The notes: a model not told the origin generated them from the letters alone. Counted from the stretch's first letter, positions 24,201 through 33,839 are shown. The stretch is 64,000 nt of DNA from Eutreptiella sp. 'Long Island Sound 2002' (GCA_964036045.1 OZ038378.1:159472576-159536575), one strand, 5' to 3'. Numbers and translations are program-made.

Positions 24201-25821
24201 CGATGATAGGGTCGTGATCCTGGACACCGTACACCCGCGAAAAGTCAAGTACACCGGCGGCTTCAGACTGGTACAGGGCTACAAACATCCTAGATCCGTA
24301 GGCCCTATCGATATAACTCTTCGTCCCTCCATACCTCCTCACCCTCGTGTACGGCTGGGCATCACAGTGGGGGCGGACTAGGTCAATCATGGCCCCGGAC
24401 CTCTCCCTAGCAATCAACCAGGGCCACAGGTTGGGGTGGAGAGTGGTGGCGTCGGACGACCGTGTCACTCCATTGTAGTCCCCTAGTATGATGGAACACT
24501 TCTGCAGCAAGGAGGCAAGGACTTTCTCGCACTGTAACCGCTCGCGGGCTGTATGTGGTCCGTAGAAGGAACACACTGTGACGGGAGGCATCAATGGATC
24601 CGTGTGCAGCGCAACCTGGGTCGATATCAGCCGTCCAGGGAGGTGTACTGTGGGTGTGGGTTTACCAGGGGAGATTGACGTGTGGATCAGTAGAGCAACA
24701 CCCTCTTTAGAGGACGGCGAGCTCAGTAACATGTGGTAGCCCCAATAGAGGGCAACCCTCACGTGATCTCTGGTGGTAGAGAGGGAGCTAGGCCTGTATT
24801 CCTGCAGGGAGAGAACATGGGGGAGAGTACCGTAACCACCCAGCAAGTGGCATAGTCTGTTTGGTGTAATCTCCACGCCGCCAACATTCAAGGAACTGTA
24901 TGTAAGTGTGTCGTGTGTAGGCACGCGTGCTCCAGCTGTGGGGTCGGGGGGCAGGGGGCGACCTGTGGCTGGACCAGGCACATCGTAGGCGGCCGTACGG
25001 CGCGTCCTTAGCGAAGCGAAGACCATCGGAAGCCAAGCCAAGAAGAAAAGAATGTTGCAGGCCGTGAGCACGAGGTTATGTATAGTGTGGATGGCACTGA
25101 GACGCAAGATATTGAGCATGGTGTGTGTAGTATCCATGGGTTGCGGTGCGTTAAGCAGTAATGTGTGCGCGGGTGGGGGCACTGATCGCAGCGAGAAAAG
25201 CCGGCATGCGGAGTGCAGGGCCACAGCACAGTGTACAGATGATACCACATAGAGGCGTTTATAAAGGGCCAGGAAAGACAGCAAACAGGCGAATTCAAAT
25301 GCATTTGAACCGTAGGTCAGGCTGTCGAGGCAGGGCGCTTGAGCAGACATATGGGGGCAGGATGGCATGGCTTGGGGGTCGGCGAAACCCGTTCCGGTAA
25401 CACGTAAACTATGGGGCCGATTCGAAAACTCACTGAGATCAACAGCATGTCCAGCGGGTACTAGACGGCAATGCCGCGCAGACAAGTGCGTAACGCTGTG
25501 AAGGAGGGCGAAAACTCTGAGAATCGTGGCTGTGACAGCACGCACCCTAACGTAGACATGCCTGAAAAGAATGCACAGCGCAAAAAGGTGGGGGTAGGTC
25601 CATCCACCAAGTCGCAGCTGGAGCAGCATACTTCGGAGCTCGTGGTAGGAAAAAACTCGGAGGCGCGCGTTCTCCAGCAGGGAGTGTAAGGGCACTGGCA
25701 ATTGGGCATTCCCATGTGGGCATGGCGCATCGTTGATGACATCTGTGGATATAGGGGCAGGGGAGCATTGGAGAAAGGGTGTGTTAGGGTGTAAGGGCGG
25801 GTTGGGGAAATGAGCATTCAC
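21211..25821 (-). CDS. LINE ORF2: APE endonuclease, reverse transcriptase, RNase H
   Basis: This is the retrotransposition enzyme, which nicks target DNA and reverse-transcribes the element RNA. Numbering starts at the GTG at 25821. Residues 1-300 have no recognised domain but include a hydrophobic stretch at about 246-270. APE-like endonuclease lies at about 306-545 with N312 (SLNVGG), E341 (LQEYRP), D448 and N450 (GDYNG), D505 (SYIDRAY) and D535-H536. Reverse transcriptase lies at about 700-1000: SPGPDG near 713, motif A FDVYHAFD (D836), motif B QGCP (893-896) and motif C YVDD (D925, D926). RNase H spans about 1205-1330 with D1214 (TDGS), E1250, D1270 and D1321. A C-terminal Cys/His cluster (C1415, C1418, H1427/H1429, C1433) resembles the zinc motif of many LINEs. 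No stop interrupts the frame. The start is uncertain: GTG is unlikely in a eukaryote, the first in-frame ATG is at 25629 (residue 65), and the frame is open upstream to 25953. Confidence 0.93.
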   Translation of the reverse strand: MNAHFPNPPLHPNTPFLQCSPAPISTDVINDAPCPHGNAQLPVPLHSLLENARLRVFSYHELRSMLLQLRLGGWTYPHLFALCILFRHVYVRVRAVTATILRVFALLHSVTHLSARHCRLVPAGHAVDLSEFSNRPHSLRVTGTGFADPQAMPSCPHMSAQAPCLDSLTYGSNAFEFACLLSFLALYKRLYVVSSVHCAVALHSACRLFSLRSVPPPAHTLLLNAPQPMDTTHTMLNILRLSAIHTIHNLVLTACNILFFLAWLPMVFASLRTRRTAAYDVPGPATGRPLPPDPTAGARVPTHDTLTYSSLNVGGVEITPNRLCHLLGGYGTLPHVLSLQEYRPSSLSTTRDHVRVALYWGYHMLLSSPSSKEGVALLIHTSISPGKPTPTVHLPGRLISTQVALHTDPLMPPVTVCSFYGPHTARERLQCEKVLASLLQKCSIILGDYNGVTRSSDATTLHPNLWPWLIARERSGAMIDLVRPHCDAQPYTRVRRYGGTKSYIDRAYGSRMFVALYQSEAAGVLDFSRVYGVQDHDPIIVHTIPWATPHVPEPRCAMWNRRDVTRFQKKISESAASLCAPQDARQAGTVYDTLVTSMLSAMREVNEEKKEVPKNKIDVTDWSDVVRQLAKQAKRRSKLFYRRVKHTLLTPPTPSTLPTPTRKIQRILQRNNPWSARALDWVNVQPRLDDLPPPTVTELRSLAKASRRKSPGPDGVPPYLIASLPDPVFSIVHQCICRCYDEGSVPEHWLISETFCLFKGKGQWQDPDRWRPIAMSNSIYRLLMRWVHKAVYPLLSPQLHCRQFGGRQGTSTAHATHTFLDDMDRLDSVEAILAFDVYHAFDSPPKYLIHQVLDRMGTPLKLLRILSLVLERGATFIRGAEGEVFRTSHGVKQGCPMSCFLFVLVFDIPLRYLSHHGVVFSAYVDDISSPAPRTASQTHASLVQLALSLIGCQLNVTKSESLSMSSSPPPLAVLPKYLHPPDALQVHPDTIWLPISADVPPWADEVPRPFTRTACLMQLGHPLPARLHIPHAVTVITSELKAQLNELHSHPIQVLDRVLLVNSMVLPRLLYRTECLPLTAEQTTQFGVVLERFVFGVVGLPMVVAKKTLYTHRSRGLGMGYFPVLHPTRVLDLLHRNQFLHAFSLHPRCSMTPYSMFCSALTVMGPPSTSTVPPVFISWEASKLQREATAVMSVAGLVVFVVPSKLRPECTYTDGSKLGVPPASGAAAIMPGGRIAVCRVPGVPNSYKAELVGMLLGSHFSGEGEKIRLDCQGAIASALGQKRPIRQAGWVQKVRHSLSAKGQRPEWVEGHVGHEFNEASDRYARLGTALPPPPPARPSSPWDVVRHGESMVPPHKVWTHDLAPSHTHQDFHPLSWRPLKFRRLAWHKWLFGLQSRSGYAHYATYWSDKPPPHTCSHCHCSHNLSVHGHLAHCAESHPVVQAWLSAWSPRAGAASWRRLAHRSDLRIAGRLAIPRSLYRHLVRTLGGFRAARKEIGSYQDRVLDSVTAALASAIPPKSKRPNVFVSADWDSPTPLL

Positions 25822-25953
25822 TGTGCCTGGCGTCTGAAGTAGGGCTGACGGGGGCTGATGCCTCTGGAATTGCCGACGGCACTGGTGACGCGGAGCCTCG
25901 AGTGCGGATATCAGGTACGTTGAAGGGTGGCACAGTGCTACCCGCCACAGCGG
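25784..25953 (-). promoter_or_regulatory. ORF1-ORF2 frame overlap, possible recoding site
   Basis: The ORF2 frame is open from the stop at 25956-25954 and contains no ATG before 25629. ORF1 runs through the same bases until its TAA at 25786-25784. ORF2 therefore overlaps ORF1 by up to 170 nt, in the frame one nucleotide downstream. The overlap includes a TTTCCCC stretch just before the ORF1 stop. A +1 (or -2) ribosomal frameshift, or termination followed by reinitiation, would explain how ORF2 is translated. An out-of-frame ATG at 25817 opens a 118-codon frame that would compete. The mechanism is inferred, not shown. Confidence 0.5.
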
Positions 25954-28417
25954 CTAGGTTATGCTCGTTGAGTACGGGCAGGGGCAGACCAGACAGAGAT
26001 ATGGCACTCAGACGCTGAGTAAGGCCCTCAGTGGTATCATTCTCTGGATTTCCGGACGTGAAATACACGGGCCCAGGGAGGGTGGCCCCGTAGGACGCAC
26101 GCGCCGAAACGTCCGACTGATATCGGATCAACAATATACCAGATTGCTGGAAGATCTGGTGCCCCTGGACCGGGCCAAAGGTGGCCGCAGATCGCATGAT
26201 CTCGGGGATGGCATACGTGGGTGGGAATCTGACCAACGTGTAGGGCGGGGTCACAGTCCTGGACACCTCTTTGGCCATCAGTCTCTGCTGTGTCGTGGCA
26301 CAAATGACTATCATGTCGCCCAGATTTTCAATTTCCTGCACGGCGGGCTGGATCAGCATGCGCTCGTGCACCATGGCAAAAATGTCGTATTTATTGAGCA
26401 AGACAATAAAAGCGAATTTTTTCCTAAGAGATGAGTTCATCTCAATCGCATCCCGAATTTCCGGAGACGGCGTTTTCTTCTTTTTCGGGCCGCCCTTTTG
26501 GAAACGTGGCTGGTGAGTAATCACCAGTGCGTTATCTTTGACCGACTCGTGCAATAGTCCCATGGAGACTCGCATTTCACCTAGGGCGTCTTGCTCCTCG
26601 TAAAAACGGGACAAGACATCTAGGGGCACGTGGAAGTCAAAGATTTTGTGGGTGTCTGGGGAGGAGTTGACGGGTATGGGCCAATGGTCTTTGGTGATCC
26701 TCGGGACCACTATGTCTCTAAGGACGGTGGAAGTGTCGTCCGGCCCGAGGCCATTGAGCATGAGCATGAGGGGGAGGGTGCCGGTAATGTCCCAAACCAC
26801 CTCGGTGCCTTCAACATCTAGAACAACTTTGTTGGGCACGTCGATTCTCAATTGGAAGAGTGATGGGTGGGGTTCATACACCTTGTCTGCTGTTTCGGTT
26901 GGCGTGAGGCGCGGGAAAAATTCCACCGTTTTGGCATGGTGCTTTTTGGGCAGTTGGATGGATGTAAGGTGCATCAAAATCAACGGTTGGTCCAAAGGGC
27001 TGACATTCTCAACTATGGTGTTCGTGGTGGAGTCCCTAGACGCAAGGTGTATGATGGGACAAACGACCGTCAGGTAGAGAAAAGACAAGGCGGGAATCAA
27101 GTCGATGCGGCGGTCCAGAAGGGTTGCAAAGCTGCTATCTGCTACATTTGAGCGGGTGACGTAGGCCAACCAAACATTGGTTGTTTTGTTATGTTTTTTG
27201 GCCTGTCGGAGCAAGGACACAACTTGTCTAACAATGGTTTTGTGCGAAAAAAATGGGGGCTCATCTTCGAAAGGGGCGAATGATGGCAACATGACAAAAA
27301 TCGTCAGGCCTATGAATTTGGTCCACTCCATGGAGGCCAAATCCGCAATGGAGAAGGATCTCAAGAACCCTTTATAAGGTAGACCGTCTCCGTATAGAAG
27401 TATTTGGGGAACGGGGCTCAAGGACGCCAAAAGGCAGGGAGGCGGCAAAGGCGTGGTATCATGGTATGCAAGAGGGGCGGGGGTCAGGACATCAACCCTC
27501 GAAAACCTAGACTGTCCGCGCACTGGAATTTTCCCTGCCTGCACATCCTTGCTAAGGTCACGGGCCTCGGGGAAACCCGTAGGCAGCGTCCCGTGAGGCC
27601 TAAAAACGGGATTAGAAATTACATGAACGGGTGAGGTGGGCAACCTTGGTGCGGGTGCGCGGAAACAAGACTCAGGCTCCGACTCTAGCTCGGCCGGACG
27701 GGCGGCGAGTGGGGCGGGCGGCTTGGAAGGCGTGACGAATGCATCTCTAAGGATCTTCTTTGGTGTCTCCATAGCGCCACTAGCATTACCATCTCCAAGC
27801 TCAACGACATCATGATCTAAAGCCATGGTGCGAGGGTGCGCGGAGCTATGTGTGCTAGCCGTACTACCAACCTCGATATCTACGGCTAAGCCAATTTCAT
27901 CCATTGTGGAGTCGTCTTTTTTTTCGTTGTCACTTTTTTTCGTGTCAAGCAACTCACACCCGGTCGCATCATTTTTTTCCTTTGCTTTTTTTTCCTTCTC
28001 AAGAGCGCTTGGACCGGCGGTCGTGCGCCGCCCAACGGTGGGGTCAAGATTTTTTTTCTCTCTCGGCACATCGCCTACCAAAGGTCGTTCCCTGAGTCCC
28101 AACTCCGTGTCAAGGTTGACGCTTGAGCTTGAGGCAAAGGGATCACCACGTTGGGAAAGGGATGGCGGCTCAGAGTTGGAGACACTAGGATTCGAAGAGT
28201 TCCCAAGATGCATCTTTACGTGTGCAAGCATGGACTCGTTGCCTTTGGCCTTAGAGTTATGCTTCAAGGAGTTGGGCGTGGCCCTTGTTGCTTTCTTTTT
28301 TTTGTCGGCATCTTTTTTTTGTGGGTGCGACGGCAAAGAGCGAGCTCCAGAGTCGGAGGCAGTAGGAGTAGGAAGACGGGGCATGGGAGGAGAGGCACTT
28401 TTGGCAGTCTCGGACAT
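25784..28417 (-). CDS. LINE ORF1: basic RNA-binding-type protein, 877 aa
   Basis: This is the first ORF of the LINE, in the position where other LINEs encode the RNA-chaperone or nucleic-acid-binding component of the retrotransposition particle. The ATG at 28417 has a purine (G) at -3. The first 300 residues or so are low-complexity and rich in Ser, Pro and Lys, with a lysine cluster at 34-43 that resembles a nuclear localisation signal. A second basic cluster (GGPKKKKTPSP) lies near 646. From about 335 the sequence looks globular. A segment at about 728-782 (starting VRFPPTYAIPE and containing FGPV) has the spacing of an RRM-like fold, a tentative call by eye. No CCHC zinc knuckles are present, unlike R1- and I-type ORF1 proteins. 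The C-terminal tail is Pro/Ser-rich and overlaps the ORF2 frame. No frameshift or stop is seen. Identification rests mainly on position upstream of ORF2. Confidence 0.85.
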   Translation of the reverse strand: MSETAKSASPPMPRLPTPTASDSGARSLPSHPQKKDADKKKKATRATPNSLKHNSKAKGNESMLAHVKMHLGNSSNPSVSNSEPPSLSQRGDPFASSSSVNLDTELGLRERPLVGDVPREKKNLDPTVGRRTTAGPSALEKEKKAKEKNDATGCELLDTKKSDNEKKDDSTMDEIGLAVDIEVGSTASTHSSAHPRTMALDHDVVELGDGNASGAMETPKKILRDAFVTPSKPPAPLAARPAELESEPESCFRAPAPRLPTSPVHVISNPVFRPHGTLPTGFPEARDLSKDVQAGKIPVRGQSRFSRVDVLTPAPLAYHDTTPLPPPCLLASLSPVPQILLYGDGLPYKGFLRSFSIADLASMEWTKFIGLTIFVMLPSFAPFEDEPPFFSHKTIVRQVVSLLRQAKKHNKTTNVWLAYVTRSNVADSSFATLLDRRIDLIPALSFLYLTVVCPIIHLASRDSTTNTIVENVSPLDQPLILMHLTSIQLPKKHHAKTVEFFPRLTPTETADKVYEPHPSLFQLRIDVPNKVVLDVEGTEVVWDITGTLPLMLMLNGLGPDDTSTVLRDIVVPRITKDHWPIPVNSSPDTHKIFDFHVPLDVLSRFYEEQDALGEMRVSMGLLHESVKDNALVITHQPRFQKGGPKKKKTPSPEIRDAIEMNSSLRKKFAFIVLLNKYDIFAMVHERMLIQPAVQEIENLGDMIVICATTQQRLMAKEVSRTVTPPYTLVRFPPTYAIPEIMRSAATFGPVQGHQIFQQSGILLIRYQSDVSARASYGATLPGPVYFTSGNPENDTTEGLTQRLSAISLSGLPLPVLNEHNLAAVAGSTVPPFNVPDIRTRGSASPVPSAIPEASAPVSPTSDARHSECSFPQPALTP

Positions 28418-28601
28418 TGCGGAATGCAGAGAAATGAAAGTGAACCACAGACGCTAATATGTATGTCAAAAGACGCAGATTGGCGTAAAACGGGAGAAAA
28501 TGGCAGTCAGGTAATCTGAAGACGACAAAAAAAAGACAGAAAGGAGTGCCAGAAGGAAATTCTGTTCTCCGCACGTCAGAAGTCGCACGCGCGCACGTCG
28601 T
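28418..28601 (-). promoter_or_regulatory. LINE 5' untranslated region
   Basis: This 184-bp non-coding leader runs between the insertion boundary and the ORF1 ATG. The first element-specific bases on the sense strand are ACGACGTGCGCGCG, a CpG-rich start. LINEs of this type usually have an internal promoter here. No TATA-like box is apparent, so promoter activity is inferred from family behaviour only. The presence of this leader suggests the copy is not 5'-truncated. Confidence 0.65.
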
Positions 28602-28624
28602 AATTTTCCCCAGCTTTCCCCACC
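28602..28624. repeat. LINE target-site duplication, 5'-side copy
   Basis: Exact 23-bp match to 19804-19826. The satellite resumes in the correct phase directly after it (TGTTTCCACTTGG). The duplicated unit is the minor variant with AATTTTCCCCAGC instead of the majority AATTTTTCCCAGT, so the match is not simply consensus against consensus. Confidence 0.93.
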
Positions 28625-31600
28625 TGTTTCCACTTGGTCCCACTCAGTCCCAATTTTCCCCAGTTTTCCCCACCTGTTTCCACTTGGTCCCACTTAGTCC
28701 CAATTTCTCCCAGTTTTCCCACCTGTTTCCACCTGGTCCCACTTGGTCCCAATTTTTCCCAGTTTTCCCCACCTGTTTCCACTTGGTCCCACTTGTCCCA
28801 ATTTTTCCTAGTTTTCCCCCCCTGTTTCCACTTGGTCCCACTCAGTCCCAATTTTTCCCAGTTTTCCCCACCTGTTTCCACTTGGTCCCACTTAGTCCCA
28901 ATTTTCCCCAGTTTTCCCACCTGTTTCCACCTGGTCCCACTTGGTCCCAATTTTCCCCACTTTTCCCCACCTGTTTCCACTTGGTCCCACTTAGTCCCAA
29001 TTTTTCCCAGTTTTCCCCACCTGTTTCCACTTGGTCCCACTCAGTCCCAATTTTCCCCAGTTTTCCCCACCTGTTTCCACTTGGTCCCACTTAGTCCCAA
29101 TTTTCCCCAGTTTTCCCACCTGTTTCCACCTGGTCCCACTTGGTCCCAATTTTTCCCAGTTTTCCCCACCTGTTTCGACTTGGTCCCACTTGGTCCCAAT
29201 TTTCCCCACTTTTCCCCACCTGTTTCCACTTGGTCCCACTTAGTCCCAATTTTTCCCAGTTTTCCCCACCTGTTTCCACTTGGTCCCACTTAGTCCCAAT
29301 TTTTCCCAGTTTTCCCACCTCTTTCCACCTGGTCCCACTTGGTTCCAATTTTTCCCAGTTTTCCCCACCTGTTTCCACTTGGTCCCACTTGGTCCCAATT
29401 TTCCCCATCTTTCCCCACCTGTTTACACTTGGTCCAACTTAGTCCCAATTTTTCCCAGTTTTCCCCACCTGTTTCCACTTGGTCCAACTTAGTCCCAATT
29501 TTTCCCAGTTTTCCCCACCTGTTTCCACTTGGTCCCACTCAGTCCCAATTTTTCCCAGGTTTCCCCACCTGTTTCCACTTGGTCCCACTTAGTCCCAATT
29601 TTTCCCAGTTTTCCCCACCTGTTTCCACTTGGTCCCACTTAGTCCCAATTTTTCACGGCTTGCCCCACCTGTTTCCACTTGGTCCCACTTGGTCCCAATT
29701 TTTCCCACTTTTCCCCACCTGTTTCCACTTCGCCCCACTTAGTCCCAATTTTTCCCAGTTTTCCCCACCTGTTTGCGGTTGGTCCCACTTGGTCCCAATT
29801 TTCCCCAGCTTTCCCCACCTGTCTCCACTTGGTCCAACTTAGTCCCAATGTTTCCCAGTTTTCCCCACCTGTTTCCACCTGGTCCAACTTAGTCCCAATT
29901 TTTCCAAGTTTTCCCCACTCGTTTCCACTTGGTCCCACTTAGTCCCAATTTTTCCCAGTTTTCCCCACCTGTTTCCACTTGGTCCAACTTAGTCCCAATT
30001 CTTCCCAGGTTTCCCCACCTGTTTCCACTCGGTCCCACTTGGTCCCAATTTTTCCCACTTTTCCCCTACCGTTTCCACTTCGCCCCACTTAGTCTCAATT
30101 TCTCCCAGTTTTCCCCACCTGTTTCCACTTGGTCCCACTTGGTCCCAATTTTCCCCAGTTTTCCCCACTCGTTTCCACTTGGTCCCACTTGGTCCCAATT
30201 TTCCCCAGCTTTCCCCACCTGTTTCCATTTGGTCCAACTTAGTCCCAATTTTTCCCAGTTTTCCCCACTTGTTTCCACTTGGTCCCACTTAGTCCCAACT
30301 TTTGCCAGTTTTCCCCACCTGTTTCCACTTGGTCCAACTCAGTCCCAATTTTTCAAGTTTTCCCCACCTGTTTCCACTTGGTCCCACTTGGTCCCAATTT
30401 TTCCCACTTTTCCCCACCTGTTTCCACTTCGCCCCACTTAGTCCCAATTTTTCCCAATTTTCCCCACCTGTTTCCACTTGGTCCCACTTGGTCCCAATTT
30501 TCCCCTGCTTTCCCCACCTGTTTCCACTTGGTCCAACTTAGTCCCAATTTTTCCCAGTTTTCCCCACCTGTTTCCACTTGGTCCCACTTGGTCCCAATTT
30601 TCCCCAGCTTTCCCCACCTGTTTCCACTTGGTCCCACTTAGTCCCAATTTCTCCCAGTTTTCCCACCTGTTTCCACCTGGTCCCACTTGGTCCCAATTTT
30701 TCCCAGTTTTCCCCACCTGTTTCCACTTGGTCCCACTTGGTCCCAATTTTCCCCAGCTTTCCCCACCTGTTTCCACTTGGTCCCACTCAGTCCCAATTTT
30801 TCCCAGTTTTCCCCACCTGTTTCCACTTGGTCCCACTTAGTCCCAATTTTCCCCAGTTTTCCCCACCTCTTTCCACTTGGTCCCACTTAGTCCCAATTTT
30901 TCCCAGTTTTCCCACCTCTTTCCACCTGGTCCCACTTGGTCCCAATTTTTCCCAGTTTTCGCCACCTGTTTCCACTTGGTCCCACTTGTCCCAATTTTCC
31001 CCACTTTTCCCCACCTGTTTCCACTTGGTCCAACTTAGTCCCAATTTTCCCCAGTTTTCCCCACCTATTTCCACTTGGTCCCACTTAGTCCCAATTTCTC
31101 CCAGTTTTCCCCACCTCTTTCGACTTGATCCCACTTTGTCCCAATTTTTCCTAGTTTGCCCCACCTGTTTCCACTTGGTCCCACATACTCCCAATTTCCC
31201 CCGATTTTCCCCACCTGTTTCCACTTGGTCCACGTTAGTCCCAATTTTTGCCAGTTTTGACCACCTGTTTCAACTTGGTCCCACTTAGTCCCAATTTTTC
31301 CCAGTTTTCCCCACCTGTTTACACTTGGTCCCACTTAGTCCCAATTTTCCCCAGTTTTCCCTACCTGTTTCCACTTGGTCCCACTTAGTCCCAATTTTTG
31401 CCAGTTTTCCCCACGTGTTTCCACTTGGTACCACTTAGTCCCAATTTTTCCCAGATTTCCCCACCTGTTACCACTTGGTCCCACTTAGTCCCAATTTCTC
31501 CCAATTTTCCCCACCCGTTTCCACTTGGTCCCACTTAGTCCCAATTTTCCCCAGTTTTCCCCACCTGTTTCCACTTGGTCCCACTTAGTCCCAATTTTTC

Positions 31601-32304
31601 CCAGTTTTCCCCACCTGTTTCCACTTGGTCCCACTTAGTCCCAATTTTCCCCATTTCTCCCCACCTGTTTCCACTTGGCCCACTTAGTCCCCGTTTTTCC
31701 CAGTTTTCCCCACCTATTTCCACTTGGTCCCACTTAGTCCCAATTTTTCCCAGTTTTCCCCACCTGTTTCCACTTGGTCCCACTTGGTCCCAATTTTTCC
31801 CAATTTTCTCCACCTGTTTCCACTTCGCCCCACTTAGTCCAAATTTTTCCCAGTTTTCCCCACCTGTTTCCACTTGGTCCCACTTGGTCCCAATTTTCCC
31901 CAGCTTTCCCCACCTGTTTCCACTTGGTCCAACTTAGTCCCAATTTCCCCCAGTTTTCCCCACCTGTTTCCACTTGGTCCAACCTAGTCCCAATTTTTCC
32001 CAGTTTTCCCCACCTGTTTCCACCTGGTACAACCTAGTCCTAATTTTTCCAAGTTTTCCCCACCCGTTTCCACTTGGTCCCACTTAGTCCCAATTTTTCC
32101 CAGTTTTCCCGACCTGTTTCCACTTGGTCCCACTTAGTCCCAATTTTTCCCAGTTTTCCCCACCTGTTTCCACTTGGTCCCACTTAGTCCCAATTTTACT
32201 CAGTTTTCCGCACCTGTTTCCACTTGGTCCCACTTAGGCCCAATTTTTCCCAGTTTTCCCCACCTGTTTCCACTTCGTCCCACTTGTCCCAATTTTTCCT
32301 AGTT

Positions 32305-32319
32305 CCCCCCCCCCCCCCC
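32305..32319. repeat. Longest C run (15 C) in the array
   Basis: This lies in the C-run variant unit, where the majority CCCCACC is replaced by uninterrupted C. Other copies of this unit have about 7-11 C (for example near 1938, 3448, 40336, 44371, 48604 and 56446). The length variation indicates replication slippage or assembly uncertainty at homopolymers. Confidence 0.85.
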
Positions 32320-33839
32320 TGTTTCCACTTGGTCCCACTCAGTCCCAATGTTTCCCAGTTTTCCCCACCTGTTTCCACTTGGTCCCACTTAGTCCCAATT
32401 TTCCCCAGTTTTCCCACCTGTTTCCACCTGGTCCCACTTGGTCCCAATTTTTTCCACTTTTCCCCACCTGTTTCCACTTGGTCCCACTTAGTCCCAATTT
32501 TTCCCAGTTTTTTCCCCTGTTTCCACTTGGTCCCACTCAGTCCCAATTTTTCCCAGTTTTCCCCACCTGTTTCCACTTGGTCCCACTTAGTCCCAATTTT
32601 CCCCAGTTTTCCCACCTGTTTCCACCTGGTCCCACTTGGTCCCAATTTTTCCCAGTTTTCCCCACCTGTTTCGACTTGGTCCCACTTGGTCGCAATTTTC
32701 CCCACTTTTCCCCACCTGTTTCCACTTGGTCCCACTTGGGCCCAATTTTTCCCAGTTTTCCCCACCTGTTTCCACTTGGTCCCACTTAGTCCCAATTTTT
32801 CCCAGTTTTCCCACCTCTTTCCACCTGGTCCCACTTAGTCCCAATTTTTCCCAGTTTTCCCCACCTGTTTCCACTTGGTCCCACTTGGTCCCAATTTTCC
32901 CCATCTTTCCCCACCTGTTTCCACTTGGTCCCACTTGGTCCCAATTTTTCCCAGTTTTCCCCACCTGTTTCCACTTGGTCCCACTTGGTCCCAATTTTCC
33001 CCAGCTTTCCCCACCTGTTTCCACTTGGTCCAACTTAGTCCCAATTTTTCCCAGTTTTCCCCACCTGTTTCCACTTGGTCCAACTTAGTCCCAATTTTTC
33101 CCAGTTTTCCCCACCTGTTTCCACTTGGTCCCACTCAGTCCCAATTTTTCCCAGTTTTCCCCACCTGTTTCCACTTGGTCCCACTTAGTCCCAATTTCTC
33201 CCAGTTTTCCCACCTGTTTCCACCTGGTCCCACTTGGTCCCAATTTTTCCCAGATTTCCCCACCTGTTTCCACTTGGTCCCACTTGTCCCAATTTTTCCT
33301 AGTTTTCCCCCCCTGTTTCCACTTGGTTCCACTCAGTCCCAATTTTTCCCAGTTTTCCCCACCTGTTTCCACTTGGTCCCACTTAGTCCCAATTTTTCCC
33401 AGTTTTCCCACCTCTTTCCACCTGGTCCCACCTGGTCCCAATTTTTCCCAGTTTTCGCCACCTGTTTCCACTTGGTCCCACTTGTCCCAATTTTCCCCAC
33501 TTTTCCCCACCTGTTTCCACTTGGTCCAACTTAGTCCCAATTTTCCCCAGTTTTCCCCACCCATTTCCACTTGGTCCCACTTAGTCCCAATTTCTCCCAG
33601 TTTTCCCCACCTCTTTCGACTTCGTCCCACTTTGTCCCAATTTTTCCTAGTTTGCCCCACCTGTTTCCACTTGGTCCCACATACTCCCGATTTCCCCCAA
33701 TTTTCCCCACCTGTTTCAACTTGGTCCCACTTAGTCCCAATTTTTCCCAGTTTTCCCCACCTGTTTACACTTGGTCCCACTTAGTCCCAATTTTCCCCAG
33801 TTTTCCCCACCTGTTTCCACTTGGTCCCACTTAGTCCCA

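Larger units (their letters stand above)
19827..28601 (-). mobile_element. Full-length non-LTR retrotransposon (LINE), 8775 bp
   Basis: A complete LINE is inserted in the satellite, with its sense strand on the minus strand. In sense order it has a 184-bp 5' UTR, ORF1 (877 aa), ORF2 (about 1536 aa, with endonuclease, reverse transcriptase and RNase H), a 1.37-kb 3' UTR and a 17-nt poly(A) tail. Perfect 23-bp target-site duplications flank it, and a paralogous empty site lies at 37032-37054. Both ORFs are free of internal stops, so the insertion looks young and possibly autonomous. An APE endonuclease plus RNase H in ORF2 is the domain set of clades such as I, Tad, LOA and R1 relatives. I cannot assign the clade without a tree. 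Element base composition, with ordinary CpG, differs sharply from the CpG-free satellite around it. Confidence 0.96.

Noticed and set aside
21224-25736. Plus-strand open frames opposite ORF1 and ORF2 (for example 22341-22640, 25961-26434, 27825-28457)
   Set aside because: They are antisense shadows of the two LINE ORFs and show no domains.
25461-25817. 118-codon frame starting at the ATG at 25817 on the minus strand
   Set aside because: It overlaps ORF2 out of frame and has no domain. The ATG may matter for initiation but the product looks incidental.
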